From contig NZ_CP101943.1 of assembly GCF_024508235.1 (NCBI RefSeq), forward strand, positions 2,019,112-2,083,111: 64,000 nt of DNA. Reading direction: 5' to 3'. Shown here in pieces: positions 25,964-34,247 of the stretch. The stretch's first letter is position 1, and each line of letters starts with the position of its first letter. A program made the translations under genes and the position numbers. Origin of the DNA: Halococcus qingdaonensis (GTDB lineage Archaea > Halobacteriota > Halobacteria > Halobacteriales > Halococcaceae). The notes beneath the pieces are model-generated. The model worked only from the letters and a program-made list of their open reading frames with translations, was not told the DNA's origin and searched no databases.

Positions 25964-27562
25964 GTGAGAGCTGCTCGCAAGCTTGGCACTGTAGTGCTGG
26001 CACTGGCGGTGGTGCTCGCCGCCGTCTACGCGACGGGCGCGTTCACCTCCACGTCCGCCGAGCGATCGGCGGACGTGACCGTCGCTGGCGACGCCTCCGC
26101 GTTCCTCGCATTCGAAACGTCCGAGGGACCCAACGGGCAGTTCGCCTCCTACGGATCCGACGGTGCGCTGCAGGTTCGAATGGGCGAAGGCAGCCGCGGC
26201 GTCAATCCCGGCAGTCGAACCGCCTTCCAGAACGTCTTCACGACCTTGAACAAAGGGGCACAGCCCGTGAGCGTCTGGTTCGACGGTGGCAGCAAGGCCG
26301 TGACCTTCGTCGGACCCGATGGCAATCCCATCGAAAGCGAGAGTCGGGCGGTCACGCTTCGGCCTGGCGGGCAGTCACTGCACGTCGGACTGGTCATCGA
26401 CTCCCGCGGTGTCGAGCCCGGCAAGAACCTGCTTCAGTCGGTCGAAGTTCGCACTGCTACCGGCGAGAAGTCGCAAGCCAACTCCATCGAGAACGTGAAC
26501 AGCGATACCGGCAATGGTGGAGTCAGGAGCGACAACGGCAGCAACGACCGGATTGAAAACGCCGGTAACGGGTGGTCCGGTGACGAGGAGACAGTTACCA
26601 GTAACAACGATAGAAGTGACACTAGTGAGAACGGAAACAGCGGCGATGCGAGGACGGATTCCAACAACGATGGCTCGTCGGGGGAGCAACCTCACACGGT
26701 GGAGATCGCGGGCCACACGTTCGAGATTCCCGAGTTCTTGGCCGATCTTTCCCTAGAAGACGCAAAGACAGCGATAAAGGGGGCATTCTTCGGCCAAACG
26801 GGGATGCGGGACGGGATGCATCCAGTGGATTCGGCGAACTCCGTGTTCTACATCCTCGGCCAGATTGCCGGATCGTTCGTTCCGACGTTGGGCAGCGTCG
26901 CGGATGCGCGTGACGCCGTCCAAGACGCCGCGAACGGCAAACTGGGTACTGCAGCGCTCAGCGCAGCCGGAGCTATTCCCGGTCTCGCAAAACTGACCGA
27001 GGGACAACTGGCGATACGACACCTCAAGGACTGGAAGAAGAGCTTTGGTGGGGAAATGGCCGGAGATCTCAAAACACTCGGACAGTTGATCGTCAACCAC
27101 GTCGGGCCGTACATGCCGAACTCGATCGTGAAGAAGGCACTCGACGTTACCACCGACGGGGCGGCGAGCACGCTGAAAAAGGACGGCTTCACCGTGGAGC
27201 AAATCACGGAGTTCTCCAAAGACGGAAATCTCGAGATGATGGCAGAAGCTTCCGAGAGCGGGTTGAAACTCAGTCCCGAGAGTACCAACTTCAAGCGAGT
27301 CAGTCGGCTCAGGAACATGGACGTACCTGCCGAGGATGTCGTGTGGTACGTTGAGAATGGCTACAGCCTCAAATGGGTCGAAAATCTTCGAAAATCTGGT
27401 AGATCTCCCGAGTTCATCAAGGACGTATATAAGTGGGGATCGCGAGGACAAGAAAGCACAGACTGGTACAGTATGGCAAACGACTACTGCAGCGTACAAG
27501 CATCACTCGAAGACAGAAAGGAAGAAAATAAACAAGCATGTAATAATCTCCCAACCCAGTGA
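25964..27562 (+). CDS. Putative polymorphic toxin with DUF1102-like export domain
   Basis: A GTG start at 25964 gives 532 residues. Residues 1-165 repeat the exported DUF1102-like domain of the preceding gene (signal segment 7-26, then ATGAFTSTSAERSADVTVAGD). Residues 168-243 are an Asn/Ser/Asp/Gly-rich linker. Residues 286-345 (HPVDSANSVFYILGQIAGS, VADARDAVQDAANGKLGTAA, LSAAGAIPGLAKL) resemble the pre-toxin segments of bacterial polymorphic toxins. Residues 346-532 are a unique C-terminal domain ending in WGSRG, DWYSMANDYC and a second cysteine (C509, C526). The last 65 residues recur as an orphan fragment at 28453-28656. No known toxin active site is recognised. Two small membrane proteins follow as likely immunity genes. 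Confidence 0.65.
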   Translation: MRAARKLGTVVLALAVVLAAVYATGAFTSTSAERSADVTVAGDASAFLAFETSEGPNGQFASYGSDGALQVRMGEGSRGVNPGSRTAFQNVFTTLNKGAQPVSVWFDGGSKAVTFVGPDGNPIESESRAVTLRPGGQSLHVGLVIDSRGVEPGKNLLQSVEVRTATGEKSQANSIENVNSDTGNGGVRSDNGSNDRIENAGNGWSGDEETVTSNNDRSDTSENGNSGDARTDSNNDGSSGEQPHTVEIAGHTFEIPEFLADLSLEDAKTAIKGAFFGQTGMRDGMHPVDSANSVFYILGQIAGSFVPTLGSVADARDAVQDAANGKLGTAALSAAGAIPGLAKLTEGQLAIRHLKDWKKSFGGEMAGDLKTLGQLIVNHVGPYMPNSIVKKALDVTTDGAASTLKKDGFTVEQITEFSKDGNLEMMAEASESGLKLSPESTNFKRVSRLRNMDVPAEDVVWYVENGYSLKWVENLRKSGRSPEFIKDVYKWGSRGQESTDWYSMANDYCSVQASLEDRKEENKQACNNLPTQ

Positions 27563-27615
27563 AGGACGATACGGTCGAATTGTCAAGATTAAAGGGACCA
27601 TCATAGACAAAGAAA

Positions 27616-27963
27616 ATGAAGCTCAAAGGATATATCGAAGGAATCGTACTCGTTGTAGTGATGTGGTTCGTATTCCAGTGGGGTGTCCAGCCAATACTCA
27701 TTAGTATCGATCCGATGTTCGCCGACCAGCCCGTTAACCGCATCCGGCGCGGTCCACAGACTCCTGCGCAGGTGGCCGGGATTGTCACATTTGTTGTAGG
27801 AATATTTATTTATTATTCTACTAGACTCATATACTCCCATGGGATTAATGAATACATAGGTGGACTCCATGTATTATTATTCATCCCGATCTCCGCTCTG
27901 ATTCCAAACAGATATATCCCTGGATGGTTTGTCCCGGGTGATCTCGATCTTGATGAATGGTGA
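27616..27963 (+). CDS. Putative immunity protein 1, three-helix membrane protein
   Basis: A 115-residue protein with hydrophobic segments at about 8-24, 52-68 and 82-97 and a conserved polar block between the first two (PILISIDPMFADQPV, RRGPQTPAQVAG). It begins 53 bp after the toxin stop on the same strand. It is a close paralogue of the gene at 28076, with nearly the same sequence through residue 76 and divergent C-termini. The gene is visibly AT-rich. Its position and duplication suggest immunity to the upstream toxin, probably acting in the membrane. Confidence 0.6.
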   Translation: MKLKGYIEGIVLVVVMWFVFQWGVQPILISIDPMFADQPVNRIRRGPQTPAQVAGIVTFVVGIFIYYSTRLIYSHGINEYIGGLHVLLFIPISALIPNRYIPGWFVPGDLDLDEW

Positions 27964-28075
27964 TTGAAATTGTGTTTGTCAATTAATTTCCGTGAAGATA
28001 TCCTTATAAGTAATCAACAAGGACGAATTTATTAATTCTGTGTGAAAATCGACAGCAAGAAAAGAAATCGTTACA

Positions 28076-28432
28076 ATGGAACTTAGAGGATACATTGAAG
28101 TAGCGATACTCGTCGTAGTGATGTGGTTCATCTTTCAGGATATCGTTCAACCGATACTCATCGGTATCGACCCGATGTTCGCCGATCAGCCAGTTGACCG
28201 CGTTCGGCGCGGTCCGCAGACCCCCGCACAGGTGGCCGGAATCGTCACATATGCTGTGGGTGCATTCATCTACTATTCAGGGAAACTCATGTATTCTCAT
28301 GGTATTTTAGTATATTTTTTGGGTTTTCAACGAGTGATTTTGATGATTATCCCCAATACAATTCTGACAGAAAAATACCATCCGAGAAAAATGGAGACTG
28401 TTGAAGAACTCGCAGAACAATATAAGGACTAA
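28076..28432 (+). CDS. Putative immunity protein 2, paralogue of the preceding gene
   Basis: A 118-residue protein with the same layout: helix 8-22, block PILIGIDPMFADQPV and RRGPQTPAQVAG, helix 52-68, then a divergent third helix (RVILMIIPNTIL) and a charged tail ending EELAEQYKD. It follows the first copy after 112 bp of very AT-rich sequence and directly precedes the orphan toxin tail. The natural reading is that it protected against the toxin variant whose tail remains at 28453. Confidence 0.6.
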   Translation: MELRGYIEVAILVVVMWFIFQDIVQPILIGIDPMFADQPVDRVRRGPQTPAQVAGIVTYAVGAFIYYSGKLMYSHGILVYFLGFQRVILMIIPNTILTEKYHPRKMETVEELAEQYKD

Positions 28433-28452
28433 TATACAAACGATGCAACTGC

Positions 28453-28656
28453 AGTCTAACGAAGGTCAAGACCCGCCGAAACACGTTTTCGCCCGAAACC
28501 ATCAACGCCGTGTGGAAGTGGGGCTCACGGACAAGTACAGTCATCGATTGGTACAGCATGGCTGATAACTACTGCAAAGTCCAGCAGTCACGCAAACCAG
28601 CAAACGGAAACCATGCATCGATATGTGAGCGACTGTCAACCCAACCAGACAGTTGA
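28453..28656 (+). pseudogene. Orphan toxin C-terminal fragment
   Basis: An open frame without a start codon, overlooked by length filters, encodes about 67 residues homologous to residues 468-532 of the toxin. Shared positions include SL near the beginning, FSPETINAVWKWGSR against RSPEFIKDVYKWGSR, DWYSMADNYCKVQ against DWYSMANDYCSVQ, and a later cysteine and TQ near the end. It stops at 28654-28656. This is a displaced toxin-tail cassette or remnant of a second toxin copy. Bacterial polymorphic toxin loci commonly keep such orphan tails as recombination donors. Confidence 0.75.
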
Positions 28657-28717
28657 TCGTTCCATAGCTCAGGTTGCCGAGAACAATGGTTAACTGCTGG
28701 CTCCGCCACACACCAGT

Positions 28718-28984
28718 ATGCTCAACCTCGATATCGCGTCGTTCATGGTCGAACTGAAAGACGGCGCGTTAAAGAACGTCGGTCCATCGAACAAGTCCGC
28801 CACCGCGAAACTGTTCGACGTGACGAGTGCCGAGGCACGCGAGTTCGGCGACAAACGCGTGAAGTTCGTCTTCGAGGACGACGAAGGCAACGAGGTCCAG
28901 GTGGCGCTCTTTCCCAAGGAGGCCAAACGGATCGCGGACGATATCGAAGCCCTCGAAGCGGACAGTCGGGTCTTCGAGGACTGA
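28718..28984 (+). CDS. Conserved small haloarchaeal protein, 88 residues
   Basis: An 88-residue acidic protein (MLNLDIASFMVELKDGALKNVGPSNKSATAKLFDV, then VKFVFEDDEGNEVQVALFP and a C-terminal helix). A beta-sandwich followed by a helix is likely, and no motif is recognised. Codon use is again GC-rich, so the gene marks the right border of the toxin locus and the return to core sequence. Confidence 0.6.
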   Translation: MLNLDIASFMVELKDGALKNVGPSNKSATAKLFDVTSAEAREFGDKRVKFVFEDDEGNEVQVALFPKEAKRIADDIEALEADSRVFED

Positions 28985-29135
28985 CGTTCCGTTACCGCTC
29001 CGCACAGCCCACACACCTCCCGCGTGCGCCGACCGGGCCGATCTGTCGATGCTGTCTCGCCGAAGCGTTGATCCCGACGGTGCGTGCGCGCCGCGTTTCG
29101 ACAACCGTTTTAGTGCCCGGCCGTACGTTGAGCCA

Positions 29136-31214
29136 ATGGGTAGCTGTATCATCTGCGGCACCTCCACGGATGGCTACATCTGCGAGAGTCACGAGGAGGA
29201 CGTCGTTTTCGAATTCGAGGGATCGCACGCGAACCAACTCACGCCCGGGCGTTTCTACCGTGGCTCGGTGGACGGCTTCGCCGAGTTTGGCGTGTTCATC
29301 GACATCGGCGACAGCGTCACCGGTCTGCTCCACCGCAGCGAGCTCGACAGCCGTCTGGAGAGCCTCGACTGGGACTCGGGCGACACGGTCTACGTCCAGG
29401 TCACGGACGTCCATGACAACGGCAACGTCGATCTCACGTGGTCGATCCGTCAGGCCGACCGCGAGTTCCGCGGCAGCCTCGTCGACACGCCCGAGGGTGA
29501 CGAACTCCCGGACGACGCGGAGGCCCCAGACCCAAATGAGCGCGCGGTCGCCGGACGTCCGGCGACCGACGCCGACGAGAGCGCAGTGACGACCGACGAG
29601 CCACAGACGGACGAGAGCTCGGCGACGGTCGACATCGACGGTGCGAGCGAGTCGGAAACCGACACGAGCACCGAGAGAGCAACCGGGACGAGCGCCGCAT
29701 CGACGGCCGACGACGGTGGCGCGACGCTCGCCGAACCCGACGAGGAGCGCGAGCGCGTCGCCATCGACGAACTGGAATCGCGCGTCGGCGACGAGGTGCG
29801 CGTCGAGGGTACGGTCGCCTCGGTGCGCCAGACCGGCGGCCCGACCGTCTTCACGCTTCACGACGAGAGCGGCACGGTCGACTGCGCGGCCTTCGAGGAG
29901 GCCGGCGTCCGCGCGTACCCCGACGTCGAACAGGGTGCGGTCGTCGCCATCGAAGGGCGCGTCGAGCGCCATCGCGAGGAGATCCAGGTCGAGGCGTCCG
30001 GGCTCGCCGTGCTGGACGACGAGGAGCGCGAGGCCGTCGAGGACCGGATGGAGGAGGCACTCGCCGAGCAGGCCCAGCCCGAGGCGGTCGCACCGCTCGC
30101 TGAGGATGAAGCGGTCGACGATCGCCTCGACGAGATCCGCGATCTCGCGGGGCTGATCCGGCGCGCCGTGCTGGATTCACGACCCGTCATCGTCCGTCAC
30201 GACGCCAGTGCCGACGGCTACGTCGCCGCCAGCGCCATCGAGCGGGCGACGCTGCCCCTCGTGCGCGACGAGCACGCCCAGCGCGACGCCGAGTACCACT
30301 ACTTCGACCGCCGACCGCTCGGCGAGGGCGTCTACGACATGAACTCGGCGACCCGCGACGTGACGAAGATGCTCGACGCCAACGAGCGCCACGACGAGAA
30401 GTTCCCGCTGTTCGTCTTCTGTGGCGTCGGCGGGACCGGGGCCTCGAAGGACGGGCTGGAACTGCTCTCGGTGTACGACGCCGATCGAGCCGTCGTTTCC
30501 GACGGGGCCACCAACGGCGAGACGGCCGAGGCGTTCGTCGACACTGCGGGGACGACCGCGACCGCGATCGCGGCGACAGTCGCCGTCCACGTCGATCCCG
30601 ACGTGCGCGACGATCTCGAACACCTACCGGCGGTGAGTTTCTGGGAGGAGACGCCCGCGGCGTACGCCGATCTCGCCAGCGAGATGGAGTACGACGCCGA
30701 CCGGACACGCGATCTCCGGCAGTCGGTCGCGCTCGTCGCGAACTACCAGGCCTACGAGGACAAGCGCGAACTCGTCGCCGACCTGCTGTTCGACGGGCGT
30801 GAGTCGCTCGCGACGCGGCTGGCGACCCAGTTCCGCGAGAAGCTCGACACGGCGCTCGATACCGCACGGGCGCATCTCGAACAGCACGAGGTCGACGGAA
30901 CAGTTGTAAGCGTGCTCGATACGGACGCGTTCACCCACCGCTACGACTTCCCGCCGACGGGACTGCTCTGTGACGAACTCCACCGCCGAACCCGCGACGA
31001 CGCACCGGTGCTGCTGGGGATCGGCGAGGACGAACTGCTCGTCCGGCACGTCGACGCCCTCGATCTCGACGCCGTCGCCACGGACGTCGCCGACGGCGCG
31101 CCCGACGCGGACGTGTCGGTCGGCGCGGCCGGCGACGACAGGCTGACCTTCCTGGTCGGCGAGCGCGAGGCCGTCCGCGAGGCGGCGATCGAAGCGGTCG
31201 CCGAACGGTCGTAG
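29136..31214 (+). CDS. RecJ-like DHH phosphoesterase with zinc finger, S1 and OB domains
   Basis: The ATG at 29136 gives 692 residues. The N-terminus has a zinc finger (CIICGTSTDGYICESH). Then come an S1-like RNA-binding domain at about 33-110 (RGSVDGFAEFGVFIDIGDSV), an acidic linker, an OB-fold at about 205-290 (VRVEGTVASVRQTGG, VEAYPDVEQGA region), and a DHH domain from about 345 with DASADGYVAASAI and a DHHA1-like C-terminus. This is the layout of the archaea-specific RecJ-like exonucleases (COG1107). It should act on single-stranded DNA or RNA. Confidence 0.85.
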   Translation: MGSCIICGTSTDGYICESHEEDVVFEFEGSHANQLTPGRFYRGSVDGFAEFGVFIDIGDSVTGLLHRSELDSRLESLDWDSGDTVYVQVTDVHDNGNVDLTWSIRQADREFRGSLVDTPEGDELPDDAEAPDPNERAVAGRPATDADESAVTTDEPQTDESSATVDIDGASESETDTSTERATGTSAASTADDGGATLAEPDEERERVAIDELESRVGDEVRVEGTVASVRQTGGPTVFTLHDESGTVDCAAFEEAGVRAYPDVEQGAVVAIEGRVERHREEIQVEASGLAVLDDEEREAVEDRMEEALAEQAQPEAVAPLAEDEAVDDRLDEIRDLAGLIRRAVLDSRPVIVRHDASADGYVAASAIERATLPLVRDEHAQRDAEYHYFDRRPLGEGVYDMNSATRDVTKMLDANERHDEKFPLFVFCGVGGTGASKDGLELLSVYDADRAVVSDGATNGETAEAFVDTAGTTATAIAATVAVHVDPDVRDDLEHLPAVSFWEETPAAYADLASEMEYDADRTRDLRQSVALVANYQAYEDKRELVADLLFDGRESLATRLATQFREKLDTALDTARAHLEQHEVDGTVVSVLDTDAFTHRYDFPPTGLLCDELHRRTRDDAPVLLGIGEDELLVRHVDALDLDAVATDVADGAPDADVSVGAAGDDRLTFLVGEREAVREAAIEAVAERS

Positions 31215-31265
31215 GTCGGCAACAACAGCCTTATTCACGCGACGCGACTGGTTTTCACGAGTGCG

Positions 31266-32915
31266 ATGAGTACCGAGATTCCGCCGACCGAGACGGAGGC
31301 ATTCGAGCGGACCTGCGAGACGCTTATCGAGCGGATTCTCGACGGCGAGATCGAACGCGGCAAAGTCGAGGCGGCGAAACTCGAGGCCTGTTCGACCCAT
31401 TCCGCGCCGAAAGTCCCGAAGAACTCCGAGATCATGGATCACGCGCCGGAGGGCCGCCGCGAGGAGCTGGAGAAAGTGCTGCAGCGAAAGCCCGTCAGAA
31501 CGGCCTCGGGCGTCTCGCCGGTGGCGATCATGACCAGCCCGCACATGTGCCCGCACGGGAAGTGTCTCTACTGTCCGGGCGGTCCCGGCTCCGAGTTTTC
31601 GAGTTCGCAGAGCTACACGGGCCACGAGCCGGCCGCCGCGCGCGGCGTCCAGAACGACTACGATCCCTACGGCCAAGTCACGCTTCGACTCAATCAACTG
31701 CGCGAGATCGGGCACCCAGTGGACAAGGTCGAGCTAATCGTGATGGGCGGGACGATGACCGCCCGGAGCCACGACTACCAAGAGTGGTTCGTCAAGCGGG
31801 CGCTCCAGGCGCTCAACGAGTTCGATCCCGACGCCGAGCCGACTCCCTCCGAGAGCGAGAGCTTCGCACAGGAGCCCGACGAGTACGACTTTCGCTATCT
31901 GGAAGACGTGATCGCCGACAACGAGACGGCGCGGGTTCGCAACATCGGGACGACCTTCGAGACGAAACCCGACTGGTGTGACCCCGAGCAGATCGACCGC
32001 ATGCTCGATCTCGGCGGGACGAAAGTCGAGGTCGGCGTGCAGACCACGTATGATGAAATCAATCGCGCGATGCATCGCGGGCACGGCACACAGGCCTCCG
32101 TGAACGCGAACCGCCGGCTGCGGGACGCAGGGTTCAAGGTGGGCTTTCACATGATGCCCGGCCAGCCCGGGATGACGCGGGAGATGTGTATCGAGGACTT
32201 CCGCCGGCTGTTCGAGGAGAGCGAGTGGCGGCCGGACTATCTCAAGATCTACCCAATGCTGGTCGTGCGCGGGACGGCGACCTACGACATGTGGCGAAAC
32301 GAGGAGTTCGAGCCGCTCGACAACGAGACGGCCGCCGAACTGGTCGCCGAGATCAAGTCGATGATACCCAAGTACGTCCGTCTCCAACGCGTCCAGCGCG
32401 ACATCCCGGCGGACTTCATCGATGCGGGCGTCTGGAAGTCGAACCTCCGCCAGCTCGCGCGCCAGCGCATGGACGAACACGGCTGGGACTGTGACTGCAT
32501 CCGCTGCCGCGAGGTCGGAATGAACGAGGAACCGCCCGAGAACGTCGAGCGCGACGTGCTGACCTACGAATCGGGCGGCGGCACCGAGCAGTTCATCAGC
32601 TACGAGGACCCCGACCGCGACCTGCTGGTGGGATTCTGTCGGCTGCGCTTCCTGAACGACCCCGTGCGCCGCGAGCTCGAAAACGCGGCCATCGTCCGCG
32701 AACTCCACGTCTACGGCCCGATGGTCCAGGTCGGCGACGAGAGCGCCGACTGGCAACACAGGGGCTACGGCGGGAAACTGCTTGACCACGCCGAGCGGAT
32801 GGCCGCCGACGCCGGCTTCGACAAACTGAGCGTCATCAGCGGGATCGGCGCACGCGAGTACTACCGCAATCGGGGCTATCACCAGGACGGCCCGTACGTC
32901 TCGAAGCGATTGTAA
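31266..32915 (+). CDS. elp3: Elp3, tRNA uridine-34 carboxymethylation enzyme
   Basis: A 549-residue protein of normal Elp3 length. The radical-SAM cluster is C95-PHGK-C100-LY-C103, an N-terminal tRNA-binding segment precedes it, and the SAM domain runs to about 400 with MGGTMTARS and MMPGQPGM. A zinc-binding CDCIRCREVG follows, and the C-terminal acetyltransferase domain has the acetyl-CoA loop HRGYGGKLLDHAE near 500. It modifies wobble uridine of tRNA using acetyl-CoA and SAM. It starts 51 bp after the DHH gene. Confidence 0.95.
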   Translation: MSTEIPPTETEAFERTCETLIERILDGEIERGKVEAAKLEACSTHSAPKVPKNSEIMDHAPEGRREELEKVLQRKPVRTASGVSPVAIMTSPHMCPHGKCLYCPGGPGSEFSSSQSYTGHEPAAARGVQNDYDPYGQVTLRLNQLREIGHPVDKVELIVMGGTMTARSHDYQEWFVKRALQALNEFDPDAEPTPSESESFAQEPDEYDFRYLEDVIADNETARVRNIGTTFETKPDWCDPEQIDRMLDLGGTKVEVGVQTTYDEINRAMHRGHGTQASVNANRRLRDAGFKVGFHMMPGQPGMTREMCIEDFRRLFEESEWRPDYLKIYPMLVVRGTATYDMWRNEEFEPLDNETAAELVAEIKSMIPKYVRLQRVQRDIPADFIDAGVWKSNLRQLARQRMDEHGWDCDCIRCREVGMNEEPPENVERDVLTYESGGGTEQFISYEDPDRDLLVGFCRLRFLNDPVRRELENAAIVRELHVYGPMVQVGDESADWQHRGYGGKLLDHAERMAADAGFDKLSVISGIGAREYYRNRGYHQDGPYVSKRL

Positions 32916-33194
32916 ACCGCTATCAGATTCATTCGAGTTGCCGAAAACGGGGGTTTGGATCGCTGAAACCCCCGAACCGGCCAGTTGATTTATGTAGGAG
33001 GGGTGTGCGAGTGGGGACGGGGACGCCGCAGGTGATGCCACGGACGGACCCACTCGTGGGGTGCGGAGCCGGTTCGGGGGTTCATGGCCCCATCCGGTCG
33101 ACGTTCTGAAACCATTGTGACCCGATCTCGTTTAGCGTCCGGAGTCCGTAGCGCAGTCGATGACTCAGAACTGCTCGCGACGGGAGGGGCCGCG

Positions 33195-34211
33195 ATGAAC
33201 GTCGCCATCGTCGGTGCCGGCGTCGCCGGCGCGGGAGCGGCGTACGCGCTCAACGACACGGCGGACGTGACGGTTTTCGAGAAGGCGTCGTCGATCGGCG
33301 GCCGGACCGCGACCCGGCGACGGCACGGCTGTCGGTACGATTACGGCGCGAACTACTGCAAGGACGAAGGAAGCGCCGACGATCTCCTTCCGGAACTCGA
33401 CGCGTCGGGATTGGTCGATATCGACACGCCGGTCTGGACGTTCGACGGCGCGAACGAGATCAGTGAGGGCCACGACAGCGACGAGCGAAAGTGGACCTAC
33501 CGCGACGGCATCGAGCAGCTGCCCCACCGGCTGTTCGAGCGCACCGACGCGACGATCGAGACGGACACCCGCATCGGCGGGATCGAACGGACGAACGGCT
33601 GGCGGCTCGAAAACGTGGCCGGTGACGACTGTGGCGAGTTCGACGCACTGGTGTGTACGCCGCCCGCCCCGCAGACGGCGGAGCTGCTGGCGAGTGCGGG
33701 ATGGGAGGACGAGCTCCGTGAGCAACTCGTCGGAACGATGAATGCGGTGCCGTACCGGACGACCGTCACCGCCGTGTTGCACTACCCGTTCGCGCTCGAT
33801 CGGCCGTACTACGCGCTCGTGAACACCGACGGTGAGCACGAGATCGGCTGGCTCTCGCGCGAGGAGTGCAAGCCGGGCCACGTGCCAGAGGGTGAGTCGC
33901 TTCTGATCGTCCAGCTGGCACCCGGCTGGTCGGCCGAGCGTTACAGCGAACCCACCGACGAGATCGCGGCCACAGCGGCCGACTCGGTCGCGGAACTGTT
34001 CGACGACGAGCGCCTCGCCGCCCCGGACTGGGTCGACAGCAAGGGCTGGCGGCTCGCTCAGCCCGACGACGGCGTCGATACGGAGCTGCTCGCCCGCGCC
34101 GAGGCGGACGGGCTCTTCTTCGCCGGCGATTGGGTCGCGGGCGAGGGGCGGATCCATCTCGCGCTCGACAGCGGCCTCGATGCCGGCGATCGCATCCGAG
34201 AGCGCGCGTAA
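33195..34211 (+). CDS. FAD-dependent oxidoreductase (renalase/amine-oxidase-like)
   Basis: The ATG at 33195 starts directly with the dinucleotide fold MNVAIVGAGVAGAGAAYAL, so this is preferred over the longer upstream frame. Residues 30-42 (VFEKASSIGGRTATRR) carry the acidic ribose-binding end and the GG-R motif of the NAD(P)-binding amine-oxidase group. The C-terminal FAD loop is LFFAGDWVAGEGRIHLALDSG. The length of 338 matches small renalase-like proteins. The substrate is unknown. Confidence 0.85.
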   Translation: MNVAIVGAGVAGAGAAYALNDTADVTVFEKASSIGGRTATRRRHGCRYDYGANYCKDEGSADDLLPELDASGLVDIDTPVWTFDGANEISEGHDSDERKWTYRDGIEQLPHRLFERTDATIETDTRIGGIERTNGWRLENVAGDDCGEFDALVCTPPAPQTAELLASAGWEDELREQLVGTMNAVPYRTTVTAVLHYPFALDRPYYALVNTDGEHEIGWLSREECKPGHVPEGESLLIVQLAPGWSAERYSEPTDEIAATAADSVAELFDDERLAAPDWVDSKGWRLAQPDDGVDTELLARAEADGLFFAGDWVAGEGRIHLALDSGLDAGDRIRERA

Positions 34212-34247
34212 CGACACCTCTTTTCGGCACCCGTACACAGAACGGGT

